The notes under the pieces: model-generated | Seen by the model: the letters and a program-made list of their open reading frames with translations, nothing else | What the model was told of the DNA's origin: nothing | Databases searched by the model: none | Made by a program: the position numbers and the translations under genes | DNA from: Bacteroidales bacterium | Lineage (GTDB): Bacteria > Bacteroidota > Bacteroidia > Bacteroidales > F082 | Reading direction: 5' to 3' | DNA length: 64,000 nt | Assembly: GCA_017466405.1 (NCBI GenBank) | Contig: JAFTUF010000052.1 | Span: 1-64,000, forward strand | Shown here: in pieces, positions 45,611 through 54,066 of the stretch | Layout: each line of letters begins with the position of its first letter | Position numbering within the stretch: the first letter of the stretch is position 1

Positions 45611-45618
45611 TAAATTTG
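45611..45618 (+). promoter_or_regulatory. -7 box of the delta-60 cargo gene
   Basis: TAAATTTG lies 49 bp upstream of the ATG at 45667. Confidence 0.6.
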
Positions 45619-45666
45619 TGCCGGATTTCAAATGAAAATAATGTTTAATCAATGATTTAAAAAAGT

Positions 45667-47559
45667 ATGAAAAAATTATTTACATTAGTACTTATGTGCA
45701 CTATGATGTTCGCAGGTTTTGCTCAAGATCCTGGAACATTAGACCCTACTTTCGGTGATGGTGGTGTTGCTCGTATGCAAGCCTCAGAATCGTTCGACAT
45801 GCCTTTCGCAATGTTAACTCAAGAAGATGGAAAAATCCTTACTGTTGGTAAAAGCCGTTTAGACGGAATGAACTATGCTGTTTATATCTCACGTCAAAAT
45901 CCTGACGGCAGCATGGACCTCAGCTACGGTGTGAATGGAACAGGTTTTAACTATCATAAGGCAGACCCTCTCATTTATTTAAATGAAGGTAGAGATGCTT
46001 TCTGGGGAAAAGACGGTCTTCTTTTTGTTGCAGGTCATACTTACGATTATGTAGATAGCAAAGGCTTCGTCTTATGTGTTGACGAAAACGGTTATCCTTA
46101 TCCATACTTCGGTGAAGAAGGTATTGCTATCAGCGAAGCAGGTGGTGGCATCGTTTACGAAGGCATTACAGTTGACTCAAACGGAAGACCTATCGTATGC
46201 GGTTATAAAAACGATACTCTGTTGGTGAGACGTTATAATGCAGTAGGTCAACTTGACCCTTCATTCGGTGAAGGCGGCACTGTGATGATTCCTTTTGAAA
46301 ATGACATCTATTCTTTCGGTTTTACTATCGAAATATTGCCAGACAATAAGATTCTTGTTGGTGGTTCAAAAATGGATGCTGTAGCTCCTATTCATCACCC
46401 ATTCCTCCTAAGATTAAAAGCTAATGGAACTTTAGATAATACTTTCGCTGATAACGGTGTTCTCACTTTCTCAAATACAGAAGGTGCTGAGTTCGTATTG
46501 GACATCGCTTTGCAACCTGATGGAAATTACATTATCACAGGTCATAGCGAAATTGTTACAGAATCTAACTTGCCAAGCAATAAAGCATACGTGGCTCGCG
46601 TCTTGTCAGACGGTACAATCGACGAGTCGTTCGGTGACAACGGATTCACATTCTTCGAATCATTCTCTGGCGAGGGCTGTACAAACAATAGTTATGGTGT
46701 AACAGTTGCTAACGACGGACAAATCTTCGGTACATATTACGCATACAACCACGTGACATACGCAAGCCGTGCTTACGTCTATAACGTCGATGCTAACGGT
46801 CAGTTGAAAGAAAACTTCGCGGGAACAGGTATCATGCCTTTCACTTTCTCAGACCCTGAAGTACAAACATCAGAGATTTTATTACAAGATGATGGTACTC
46901 TCTTAGTGTCAGGTTATCTCTTCGACGGCGACTGGTCAACAGACGTTTTCGTAGCTAAAATTCATACAGATGTCGCTCCTAGCGATCCTGTAGATCCTGC
47001 AGAACCAGCAGAAATAGAATTAACAGCAGTAGCAGTTGACGCATATAACGTAAAAGCTACAGCAACACCTAACGAACACACAGTGGAATATCACGTAGGT
47101 ATAGCAACAAAAGCCATGTACGATCAAGTAGGTGAAGATGCATTGGTTCAAGCTCTTCAAGCTGACAATAATCCTTACACAGGAGCAGAAGAAATTATAT
47201 TCGATGAACTTACACCAGAAACAGAATATGTAGTCATCGCAACAGGTAAAAACGCTGACGATGTTTGGATGGTTACAACAACAACAGTTACAACACCAGA
47301 AGGTGTAGGCTTTGACGAATTTGGCGTAAACTCATTTGAGGTATATCCAAATCCTGCCACATCAGTGGTTTATGTAAAATCATCAAATAACAAAGCTGCT
47401 CAAGTAAGTATCATCGACTTAACAGGTCGCTGTGTTAAAGTTGTTGAAACAACCGACAATGTAACAACAATCAGTACAGACGATATTAACAAAGGTGTAT
47501 ATTTCATCATGATTCAACAAGATGACAATAAAGTCGTTGAAAAATTGATCGTAAAATAA
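45667..47559 (+). CDS. T9SS cargo protein with delta-60 repeats
   Basis: A 630-residue exported protein: signal peptide (MKKLFTLVLMCTMMFAGFAQ), about six delta-60 repeats (LDPTFGDGGVARM, LDPSFGEGGTVMI, LDNTFADNGVLTF, IDESFGDNGFTFF) that form a beta-propeller-like array, a fibronectin-like domain at about 440-550, and a type A sorting domain at the end (VYPNPATSVVYVKSSNNKAAQVSIIDLTGRCVK...GVYFIMIQQDD). It should be carried to the surface by the T9SS. Codon use is strongly biased to ACA, GAA and TTA, as in gcvH and tonB, which suggests high expression. It ends before a strong terminator. Confidence 0.93.
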   Translation: MKKLFTLVLMCTMMFAGFAQDPGTLDPTFGDGGVARMQASESFDMPFAMLTQEDGKILTVGKSRLDGMNYAVYISRQNPDGSMDLSYGVNGTGFNYHKADPLIYLNEGRDAFWGKDGLLFVAGHTYDYVDSKGFVLCVDENGYPYPYFGEEGIAISEAGGGIVYEGITVDSNGRPIVCGYKNDTLLVRRYNAVGQLDPSFGEGGTVMIPFENDIYSFGFTIEILPDNKILVGGSKMDAVAPIHHPFLLRLKANGTLDNTFADNGVLTFSNTEGAEFVLDIALQPDGNYIITGHSEIVTESNLPSNKAYVARVLSDGTIDESFGDNGFTFFESFSGEGCTNNSYGVTVANDGQIFGTYYAYNHVTYASRAYVYNVDANGQLKENFAGTGIMPFTFSDPEVQTSEILLQDDGTLLVSGYLFDGDWSTDVFVAKIHTDVAPSDPVDPAEPAEIELTAVAVDAYNVKATATPNEHTVEYHVGIATKAMYDQVGEDALVQALQADNNPYTGAEEIIFDELTPETEYVVIATGKNADDVWMVTTTTVTTPEGVGFDEFGVNSFEVYPNPATSVVYVKSSNNKAAQVSIIDLTGRCVKVVETTDNVTTISTDDINKGVYFIMIQQDDNKVVEKLIVK

Positions 47560-47601
47560 TCCTTATATTATCAGAAGTTCACAACTTCAAAAACACATTA
47601 A

Positions 47602-47644
47602 AAAACTCTGGAGTTCTAGAAAGTTAGAACTCCAGAGTTTTTTA
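47602..47644. terminator. Two-way intrinsic terminator
   Basis: A perfect 17-bp stem (47602-47618 with 47625-47641) with loop GAAAGT, A-rich on one side and T-rich on the other, lies between the convergent cargo and ferredoxin genes. Confidence 0.95.
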
Positions 47645-47726
47645 ATTTATGATTATTACATTTATAAGCGCCACAATTTTGTGACGTCACAGTGTGACTA
47701 AACCATCCTGAAATCCCTTCCAAAGT

Positions 47727-48512
47727 TTAATTCCTAATTTTAACCACAATCTTTTCGAAAGGAATCTTACGGATTGCCTTTTCCATTGCCATCTCGACCA
47801 ATCGTATCAAACCTCCGCAACAAGGCACTTCCATGATAACGACAGTGAGACTATTGATTTTAGCGTCGTCAATCATCTGAACTAATTTATTCACATACGA
47901 TTCTTTATTGCTGTCAAGTTTAGGACATGCTATCGCCAGTTTCTTACCTTTTAACAATTTAGCGTGAAATCCGGCGTAAGCGTATGCCGTGCAGTCGGCT
48001 GCCAACAACAAATCCGCATTATTGAAAACTCCAGCCTGAGGATTTATAAGATGAAGCTGTACAGGCCAGTTAATCTGATATGAATTTGTGTTAGGGAAAG
48101 GCATTGGATTCGGCATTGAAATCGAGATTGGATTCGGACATGCAGATGGCGCAGCATCTGGAACAGGAATATTATTATCTTTAAGATACTGTATTCCTTG
48201 TTGATAGAGATTCAACTCGCCATGACTTTTAAGATGATTCAAATGAGCCTCTATGACTTTCGGTCCTTGTGGGACAAGTCTTTTCATCACAGCGACCTCA
48301 TCGTATGCCTCAACTTCTTTCTCTTCTATCGTAATAGCTTTCATAGGGCAGTCGCCAATGCAAGCTCCAAGTCCGTCACAATAGAGCTCGCTCACCAGAC
48401 GAGCCTTGCCGTCAATTATCTGCAATGCCCCTTCGTGACAACCTTTGGCACAAAGTCCGCATCCATTACATAATTCTTCGTCTATTTTTATAATATTTCT
48501 TCTTACTTTCAT
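47727..48512 (-). CDS. 4Fe-4S ferredoxin-type protein
   Basis: A 261-residue cytoplasmic protein. The N-terminus carries two [4Fe-4S] motifs, CNGCGLCAKGC and a second with wider spacing (CDGLGACIGDCP). The rest is an alpha/beta domain with a conserved cysteine pair near the end (IMEVPCCGGLIRL). Proteins of this kind probably transfer electrons to an unidentified partner. It begins 34 bp after the FMN reductase gene on the same strand, so the two may form a small redox operon. Confidence 0.85.
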   Translation of the reverse strand: MKVRRNIIKIDEELCNGCGLCAKGCHEGALQIIDGKARLVSELYCDGLGACIGDCPMKAITIEEKEVEAYDEVAVMKRLVPQGPKVIEAHLNHLKSHGELNLYQQGIQYLKDNNIPVPDAAPSACPNPISISMPNPMPFPNTNSYQINWPVQLHLINPQAGVFNNADLLLAADCTAYAYAGFHAKLLKGKKLAIACPKLDSNKESYVNKLVQMIDDAKINSLTVVIMEVPCCGGLIRLVEMAMEKAIRKIPFEKIVVKIRN

Positions 48513-48546
48513 AGTTCGTATTTTTTAACAAATATACGAATTATTA

Positions 48547-49125
48547 TCATAATATAAACTCAGCAAATTTGTCTGCTTGCTCTTTAATCTGACTCAGCTG
48601 CTCCTCCGTCAGATGAAACTCTCCTTTCACCCAGGCTTCCATGCCAAGTTCGATACCGACTTGCGGTTCTGTCATCACATTCATCTTTATATATTTCAAA
48701 AGCTCGTTGAGTTTCTCTCGGCATGAGGCTGTCTTATTCTTACCTCCTGCTCCACTGACAGTTATCTTCTTTCCTTGAGCTGCAGTTGGATTAGCGAAAT
48801 TACTCACATCCATAGGACGCGACAGCCAGTCGAAGAGATTTTTGAGCAAGCCAGGATAACTGCGGTTATATTCTGGAGTGAAAACCCAGATACCATTAGC
48901 ATTGATAATCTCCTGACGAACTCTCTCAACAGAAATCAATTGTTGTCCGTTGTCTGTTGTCCGTTGACTGTTAATCTCCAGATCTTGATTCATATAAGGT
49001 AAATCTTTGAAATCGAGATAGGTGATATGATAGCGGTCTTTCAGCATTTCTTCAACGACTTTAGCCAATTTACGATTGAAAGACTCTTTTCTAAAAGAGC
49101 CCACGATAAATAATATATGTTTCAT
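48547..49125 (-). CDS. NADPH-dependent FMN reductase family protein
   Basis: A 192-residue flavodoxin-like reductase (MKHILFIVGSFRKESFNRKLAK, then VFTPEYNRSYPGLLKNLFDWLSRP, the FMN loop). It uses NAD(P)H to reduce FMN or quinones. Residues about 58-72 (EINSQRTTDNGQQLISVERV) are an extra stretch encoded by a 7-bp tandem tract (48942-48972) that elsewhere in the window is intergenic. The ATG at 49125 gives the usual start; an in-frame ATG eight codons upstream is less likely. It precedes the ferredoxin gene. Confidence 0.85.
   Translation of the reverse strand: MKHILFIVGSFRKESFNRKLAKVVEEMLKDRYHITYLDFKDLPYMNQDLEINSQRTTDNGQQLISVERVRQEIINANGIWVFTPEYNRSYPGLLKNLFDWLSRPMDVSNFANPTAAQGKKITVSGAGGKNKTASCREKLNELLKYIKMNVMTEPQVGIELGMEAWVKGEFHLTEEQLSQIKEQADKFAEFIL
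48942..48972. repeat. 7-bp tandem tract inside the FMN reductase gene
   Basis: Four units (CCGTTGT, CTGTTGT, CCGTTGA, CTGTTAA) match the intergenic tracts at 19090-19118 and 59001-59016. They are in frame with the gene and encode about nine residues. Confidence 0.75.
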
Positions 49126-49177
49126 AATATTGATTTTTAAGTAGAACAAAAGATAGATGAAAATGTTTTAAGAGAAT

Positions 49178-49220
49178 AAAAAAAGCAGCATACCTTAATT
49201 ATATGTACGCTGCTTTTTTT
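49178..49220 (-). terminator. Intrinsic terminator of rng
   Basis: The stem GCAGCATAC/GTACGCTGC (one mismatch) is followed on the minus strand by seven T residues. Confidence 0.85.
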
Positions 49221-49251
49221 AGAAAACCTTCAATTTATGTTTGACTTCAAC

Positions 49252-50817
49252 TTATAAAAGAATTTCGTCGCCATTTTTATTGAGGAAGTTATATTGCATA
49301 ATATGGAACGATTTAACTTCCTTAATATCAATGTTTCTCTTGTATCTCCATTTCCATTTTCTTCTTATCGAGATAAATCCTTTTGTTAGATAGGCATAAA
49401 TAAAAGGATGAACCTGCAATGTGACATCATTTTCATTTTGGTCTAAGAGCAAGTATTTCAAGTTATTTTCTATCTCATCGATAAATAGCGATGACGATCT
49501 TATTTTTCCGGAACCATTGCAAGTCGGGCATTTCTCTTGTACTGTGACTTCCGTCTCCGGTCTTACTCTTTGACGTGTTATTTGTATGAGACCAAATTTT
49601 GAAGCAGGCAATATAGTATGTCGAGCACGGTCTTTCGACATTTCTTCTTTGAGTTTATTGTATAGTTCTTTTCTGTTAGCCGATTCGTGCATATCTATGA
49701 AATCGACAATAATAATTCCGCCCATATCGCGGAGTCGTAGTTGACGTGCTATTTCTGTTGCTGCTTCTAAGTTGACAGTCAGGGCGTTTTCTTCTTGAGA
49801 GTTTTCTTTGTTGACACGATGTCCGCTATTGACATCGATGACATGCATTGCTTCTGTGTGCTCAATAATGAGGTAAACACCATTTCTGATTGTGACGATT
49901 CTACCAAAGAGACCTGCTATTTGTTTTTTTACGCCGAACTCTTCAAAGATATGTTCTTTGCCTTTATATAGTTGGACGATGTCGGTTTTTTGTGGTGCTA
50001 TGGTAGAAATAAAGCTTCGAATATCTTCATAAAGATTTTTGTCGTCGATATGGATTCCGTTGAATGATTCGTTCAACATATCTCTCAACACGACGGACGT
50101 GCGATCCAACTCGCTTATTAATTTGGTTGGTGATTTGGAAGTGCCGATGGCATGAGTCATTGCTTCCCATTTCTTGAGAAGAGTCTTGAGGTCGGCATCA
50201 AGTTCAGCCACTTTCTTTCCCTCTGCTACAGTGCGAATGATAACGCCAAAGTTGTTTGGTTTAATGCTTTGTATGAGAACTTTAAGTCTTTTGCGTTCTT
50301 CGCTGCTTTTTATCTTCTGCGATACAGAGACACGATTTGAGAATGGCACCAAGACGATATAACGTCCTGCGAAAGAGATGTCGGACGACAGACGAGGACC
50401 TTTGGTATTGATAGGTTCTTTGACAATCTGCACAGGAATCTTATCACCGACAGTAAGGAAGTCGGATATTTTACCTGATTTATCGATGTCTTTTTCCAAC
50501 TCAAAAGAATCCATCTTCAGCTGAGCCGCGTTGCCGTCTTCAGCGAACTTCGAATATTTCTTCAGAGAGCGAACCTGTGGTCCAAGATCAAGATAATGCA
50601 AGAAAGCATCTTTTCTGCTGCCGATGTCAATAAAGGCAGAATTCAAACCCGGGAGGATTTTCTTCACGCGTCCAAGATAGACGTCGCCTACCGAGATACT
50701 GTTGTTTTTCTGTTCTTTATGATATTCTACAAGCTGTTTGTCTTCCAACAAAACAATATTAACCTCCGAAACATCAGAACTGATGATGAGCTCCCTGTTG
50801 ATTTGCGTAGTGTCCAT
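49252..50817 (-). CDS. rng: Ribonuclease G/E family protein
   Basis: A single-strand-specific endoribonuclease that matures rRNA and starts mRNA decay. The N-terminal S1 domain is at residues about 38-130 (GDVYLGRVKKILPGLNSAFIDIGSRKDAFLHYLDLGP). The catalytic DNase I-like part has metal-binding Asp residues in VIDVNSG and GGIIIVDFIDM. The zinc-link motif CPTCNGSG is at about residue 420. Length of 521 residues lacks the long C-terminal scaffold of RNase E, so RNase G type. The gene follows the ribosomal-type microprotein and HU on the same strand, a conserved Bacteroidota order. Confidence 0.94.
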   Translation of the reverse strand: MDTTQINRELIISSDVSEVNIVLLEDKQLVEYHKEQKNNSISVGDVYLGRVKKILPGLNSAFIDIGSRKDAFLHYLDLGPQVRSLKKYSKFAEDGNAAQLKMDSFELEKDIDKSGKISDFLTVGDKIPVQIVKEPINTKGPRLSSDISFAGRYIVLVPFSNRVSVSQKIKSSEERKRLKVLIQSIKPNNFGVIIRTVAEGKKVAELDADLKTLLKKWEAMTHAIGTSKSPTKLISELDRTSVVLRDMLNESFNGIHIDDKNLYEDIRSFISTIAPQKTDIVQLYKGKEHIFEEFGVKKQIAGLFGRIVTIRNGVYLIIEHTEAMHVIDVNSGHRVNKENSQEENALTVNLEAATEIARQLRLRDMGGIIIVDFIDMHESANRKELYNKLKEEMSKDRARHTILPASKFGLIQITRQRVRPETEVTVQEKCPTCNGSGKIRSSSLFIDEIENNLKYLLLDQNENDVTLQVHPFIYAYLTKGFISIRRKWKWRYKRNIDIKEVKSFHIMQYNFLNKNGDEILL

Positions 50818-50844
50818 TCAGTTAATATTTACAAAGGTTTTACA

Positions 50845-50887
50845 AAAATTAAAAAAACATAACACAACATTTATATGCTGTGTTATG
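50845..50887 (-). terminator. Intrinsic terminator after the 29-residue gene
   Basis: The stem CATAACACA/TGTGTTATG (50858-50866 with 50879-50887) is followed on the minus strand by seven T residues, between the microprotein and rng. Confidence 0.8.
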
Positions 50888-50908
50888 TATGTTAAGAATA
50901 ATCTTAGA

Positions 50909-50998
50909 TTATTTCTTCTTATGTCTGTCCTTTCTTAAACGTTTTTTACGTTTGTGGGTTGACATTTTGTGTCTTTTATGTTTTTTACCGTTTGGCAT
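50909..50998 (-). CDS. 29-residue ribosomal-type basic protein (AURKAIP1/COX24 domain-like)
   Basis: A very small gene, ATG at 50998 to TAA at 50909-50911. The product is almost all Lys, Arg and His: MPNGKKHKRHKMSTHKRKK followed by RLRKDRHKKK. It resembles the short AURKAIP1/COX24 proteins (mitochondrial mS38, actinobacterial bS22) that bind the small ribosomal subunit near the decoding region. That role is inferred from the composition and the KRHKMSTHKRKKRLRK pattern. It sits between HU and rng with its own downstream terminator, and its size makes it easy to miss in automatic annotation. Confidence 0.75.
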   Translation of the reverse strand: MPNGKKHKRHKMSTHKRKKRLRKDRHKKK

Positions 50999-51023
50999 AA
51001 CTATAAATTTATTGATTTATATT

Positions 51024-51296
51024 TTATTTTACTTCGTTTGCAAAAGTCTTTGATGGCTTGAAAGCTGGAATATTGTGAGCTGGGATAATGATTGATTGGT
51101 TAACTTTAATATTTCTACCAACTTTTTCAGCTCTAGTCTTTCTGATGAAACTGCCAAAACCTCTTAAATAAACTGGTTCGCCTTCAGCAACAGATTTCTT
51201 TACGATATCCATGAAAGCTTCAACAACTACTTGAGTACTTGCTTTTTCGAGACCTGTTTTCTCTGCGATTTGTGCTACGATTTCTGCTTTTGTCAT
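51024..51296 (-). CDS. HU/IHF family DNA-binding protein
   Basis: A 90-residue nucleoid protein that bends DNA: MTKAEIVAQIAEKTGLEKASTQVVVEAF is the dimerising helical part and RGFGSFIRKTRAEKVGRNIKVNQSIIIPAHNIPAFKPSK is the beta-arm with the conserved tip residues (here IPAHNIPAF). Minus-strand -7 box TACCTTTG at 51338-51345. It diverges from ssb. Confidence 0.95.
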   Translation of the reverse strand: MTKAEIVAQIAEKTGLEKASTQVVVEAFMDIVKKSVAEGEPVYLRGFGSFIRKTRAEKVGRNIKVNQSIIIPAHNIPAFKPSKTFANEVK

Positions 51297-51337
51297 GTCT
51301 ATATTTATTTAATTTGTTAATAATTAATTTTAGGTTG

Positions 51338-51490
51338 CAAAGGTAAGAACTTTTTTTGATAATAACTTCAAAAAAAAATCTTTTTTTTCACTAAATGCAT
51401 TAAAAATGTGAGAAATAGCATTTATATCCCATCAGGCAGCTTATTTTTTCTTGATTTCTCATCTCTGTTTTGAAAAAAAATGTACCTTTG
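51338..51490. promoter_or_regulatory. Divergent promoters of HU and ssb
   Basis: The minus-strand TACCTTTG is at 51338-51345 (HU) and the plus-strand TACCTTTG at 51483-51490 (ssb). The space between is AT-rich with A- and T-tracts, as usual upstream of strongly expressed genes. Confidence 0.7.
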
Positions 51491-51516
51491 GTAAATATTT
51501 TTTAACATTTACAATT

Positions 51517-52074
51517 ATGGCAAGTCTAAATAAAGTTATGCTTATCGGTCGTCTTGGCAAAGATCCGGAAGTGATTTCATTTGAGAATGGAAATAAGAAA
51601 ATGTCGGTTTCCTTAGCAACGACAGAACGTTATCGTGATCGTAATGGCGAGTGGGCTGAACAAACCGATTGGCACAACCTCGTCGCTTGGGGCAACCTCG
51701 CCCTCGATATAGCCGAGAAAAGACGTAACTACATAAAAGGTGACATGATGTACGTGGAGGGACGTCTGAAAACACGTCAATATGTAGATACCCAAAACAT
51801 CACACGTTATGTAACAGAAGTGGTAGTAGATAAGATGATGAGTATAGGAACCAACAGAGTCCAAAGCAACCCTGCTTATGCAAGCTATCAGCAGTCAACG
51901 ACCAATTATCAACAGGCTACAGAAAACATTCAGCCAACTTATCAACCTCAAGGAAACTTTCAAGATGTTAATACTAACTTCCAACAAGCTGTAAATCCAT
52001 ATCAGGCAAGTCCGATGCCAGCACAACCTCCATTGCCAGACCCAACATACGGCGGCGAAGACCTTCCTTTCTAA
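51517..52074 (+). CDS. ssb: Single-stranded DNA-binding protein
   Basis: The tetrameric OB-fold protein that covers single-stranded DNA during replication and repair (MASLNKVMLIGRLGKDPEVISFENGNKKMSVSLATTERY...GEWAEQTDWHNLVAWGNLA). A Gln/Pro-rich linker leads to the acidic tip GGEDLPF (usual DDDIPF-type tip) that recruits repair proteins. The ATG at 51517 is set by the -7 box at 51483-51490; 22 in-frame codons upstream lie before the promoter. It stands 5' of gldE-gldD, a known order in this phylum, but here a 0.5-kb repeat array is inserted between. Confidence 0.95.
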   Translation: MASLNKVMLIGRLGKDPEVISFENGNKKMSVSLATTERYRDRNGEWAEQTDWHNLVAWGNLALDIAEKRRNYIKGDMMYVEGRLKTRQYVDTQNITRYVTEVVVDKMMSIGTNRVQSNPAYASYQQSTTNYQQATENIQPTYQPQGNFQDVNTNFQQAVNPYQASPMPAQPPLPDPTYGGEDLPF

Positions 52075-52083
52075 TATATATAA

Positions 52084-52632
52084 GGTGATTCTATAGACTA
52101 TAACAACCACCAATCAACACCAATCTAACACGAAAAACTATTAGTGTCAATTCGTGTCGATTCGTGGACCGAAACAACAACCACAAATCAACGCCAATCT
52201 AACACGAAGAACCATTAGTGTCAATTCGTGCCAATTCGTGGACTGAAACAACAACCACGAATCAACACCAATCTAACACAAGAACCATTAGTGTCATTTC
52301 GTGCCGATTCATGGACTGAAACAACAACCACCAATCAACGCCAATCTAACACGAAGAACCATTAGTGTCAATTCGTGCCGATTCGTGGACCGAAACAACA
52401 ACCACGAATCAACAGCAATCTAACACGAAGAACTATTAGTGTCTTTCGTGCCGATTCGTGGACCGAAACAACAACCACGAATCAACACCAATCTAACACG
52501 AAGAACCATTAGTGTCAATTCGTGTCGATTCGTGGACCGAAACAACAACCACCAATCAACACCAATCTAACACGAAGAACCATTAGTGTCAATTCGTGCC
52601 GATTCGTGGACTGAATATTTTATAGAATCACC
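52084..52632. repeat. 12-bp inverted repeat bracketing the second hairpin array
   Basis: GGTGATTCTATA at 52084-52095 and its exact reverse complement TATAGAATCACC at 52621-52632 flank the array on both sides. Eight bases separate the left copy from the first unit and eight the right copy from the last. Confidence 0.85.
52104..52612 (+). repeat. Array of seven 73-74-bp imperfect palindromic units
   Basis: Units start at 52104, 52178, 52252, 52325, 52399, 52472 and 52546, with periods of 74 or 73 bp. Each has the arms CCACGAATCAACACCAAT and GTGCCGATTCGTGG around the loop core AACCATTAGTGTC, plus the spacer ACCGAAACAACAA. It is the reverse-complement orientation of the array at 28648-29229 and differs from it in the spacer and loop. 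It lies between ssb and gldE and carries no open frame. Confidence 0.92.
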
Positions 52633-52640
52633 CTAAAATT

Positions 52641-52683
52641 CTTTAGACTTTTGTCATTAGTCTTTAGACTTTTATTATCTTTG
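52641..52683 (+). promoter_or_regulatory. gldE promoter with upstream 7-bp tract
   Basis: TATCTTTG at 52676-52683 follows five 7-bp units (CTTTAGA, CTTTTGT, CATTAGT, CTTTAGA, CTTTTAT). This places the gldE start downstream of about 52690. Confidence 0.8.
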
Positions 52684-52710
52684 CAACTTGAAATTATAAA
52701 TTATTTTATT

Positions 52711-54066
52711 TTGGAAATATCTTCTATAGACCCCCTTATATGCCTGCTCTCCGTAGCAACAACAGCTGAGCCTTTCTTCATTGGCATATCGACTAAAGTC
52801 GTAGTTTGTTTGATAATCATGTGCGTGTTATTGCTCTGCTCCGCAATGGCATCTTCAAGCGAAACAGCTTATTTTTCCCTACAACCCAACGACATCAACG
52901 AACTCGAATCTTCCTCAAACCGCAACGAACAATTAGTCCTTAAGATACGACAAAAACCAAAGAATCTCTTAGCAACGATACTTATCACCAACAACTTAGT
53001 CAACATCTCCATAACCATACTCTCCACATATATCATGAATATGATGTTCAACTTAGCGGTGAATCCAATTGCAGCCTTCATCCTTAACGTTGTCGTGGTG
53101 ACATCATTAATATTGCTCGTCGGAGAAATGATTCCCAAGGTATATGCTTCTAAAAAAGCTAAGTCTATTGCCATAATGATGGCTCCTATATTAAAAGTCC
53201 TCATCGTGGTATTCAAGCCTTTAAGCAAAATATTCGTCTCATCAACTTCATTTATCGATAAAAGATTGGTTAAAAAAACCAGTACTATCTCACTCAGCGA
53301 CCTCTCTACCGCCGTCGATATCACGACAGAAGACAGCTCTTCTCCTGAAGAAAAAAACATGCTCAAAGGTATAGCGACATTCGGAGAGAAAGAAGTCAGC
53401 GAGATTATGCGCGCTCGCGTTAATATGTTCTCCATCTCAATGGAAACAACATTCGAAGAACTTATGCCGCAAATCATCGACAAAGGTTTCTCAAGAATAC
53501 CAGTCTTCGACAAAGACCTCGACGACGTAAAAGGAATGTTATATGTCAAAGATTTACTCCCTCATCTCGAAGATAACAACTTCGCATGGCAGAAACTGAT
53601 TCGTCCGGTTTTCTTCGTTCCAGAAAACAAAAAGATAAACGATTTGTTCCAAGACTTTAGAGCTAAGAAGATTCACATCGCTATCGTCGTTGACGAATAT
53701 GGCGGAACATCAGGTTTGGTGACTTTGGAAGATATTGTGGAAGAAATAGTGGGCGACATCAGCGACGAGTTCGACAAAGAACCAGAAAACGACCTTTATA
53801 AAAAGGTGGATAACGAGACATATATCTTCAAGGCTCAGATCAGCATAATCGACTTCTGCAGAGTGTTCGGCATCGACGACGATTATTTTGAAAAGATAGA
53901 AGGCGAGTCGGATACATTGGCAGGAATGATTCTGGAAATAGAAGGTCGCATCCCTGAGGTGGGATTCAAATGCAGCTATAACGATTTCACCTTCGAGATT
54001 GTAGAAGCCGACAACAAACGCATCATAAAAATAAAAGTGATATACAACAACTCTGATAATGAATAG
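52711..54066 (+). CDS. gldE: Gliding motility-associated protein GldE (CNNM/CorC family)
   Basis: A membrane protein of the CNNM-CBS-CorC type: N-terminal DUF21 helices (VVVCLIIMCVLLLCSAMASSSETAYFSLQPNDI), two CBS domains (residues about 190-310: SEIMRARVNMFSISMETTFEELM, IAIVVDEYGGTSGLVTLEDIVEEIVGDISDE) and a C-terminal CorC domain. In Flavobacterium it supports GldD and the T9SS/gliding machinery. The TTG at 52711 is chosen because an earlier TTG at 52651 lies before the promoter; no ATG is available. It overlaps gldD by 8 bp. Confidence 0.92.
   Translation: MEISSIDPLICLLSVATTAEPFFIGISTKVVVCLIIMCVLLLCSAMASSSETAYFSLQPNDINELESSSNRNEQLVLKIRQKPKNLLATILITNNLVNISITILSTYIMNMMFNLAVNPIAAFILNVVVVTSLILLVGEMIPKVYASKKAKSIAIMMAPILKVLIVVFKPLSKIFVSSTSFIDKRLVKKTSTISLSDLSTAVDITTEDSSSPEEKNMLKGIATFGEKEVSEIMRARVNMFSISMETTFEELMPQIIDKGFSRIPVFDKDLDDVKGMLYVKDLLPHLEDNNFAWQKLIRPVFFVPENKKINDLFQDFRAKKIHIAIVVDEYGGTSGLVTLEDIVEEIVGDISDEFDKEPENDLYKKVDNETYIFKAQISIIDFCRVFGIDDDYFEKIEGESDTLAGMILEIEGRIPEVGFKCSYNDFTFEIVEADNKRIIKIKVIYNNSDNE

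Noticed and set aside
52084..52632. Insertion sequence
   Set aside because: The 12-bp inverted repeat encloses no open frame, so no transposase is present. It could be a non-autonomous element, which is reported only as a possibility.
52651..52710. Longer N-terminus of GldE
   Set aside because: The in-frame codons before 52690 lie upstream of or inside the promoter box at 52676-52683.
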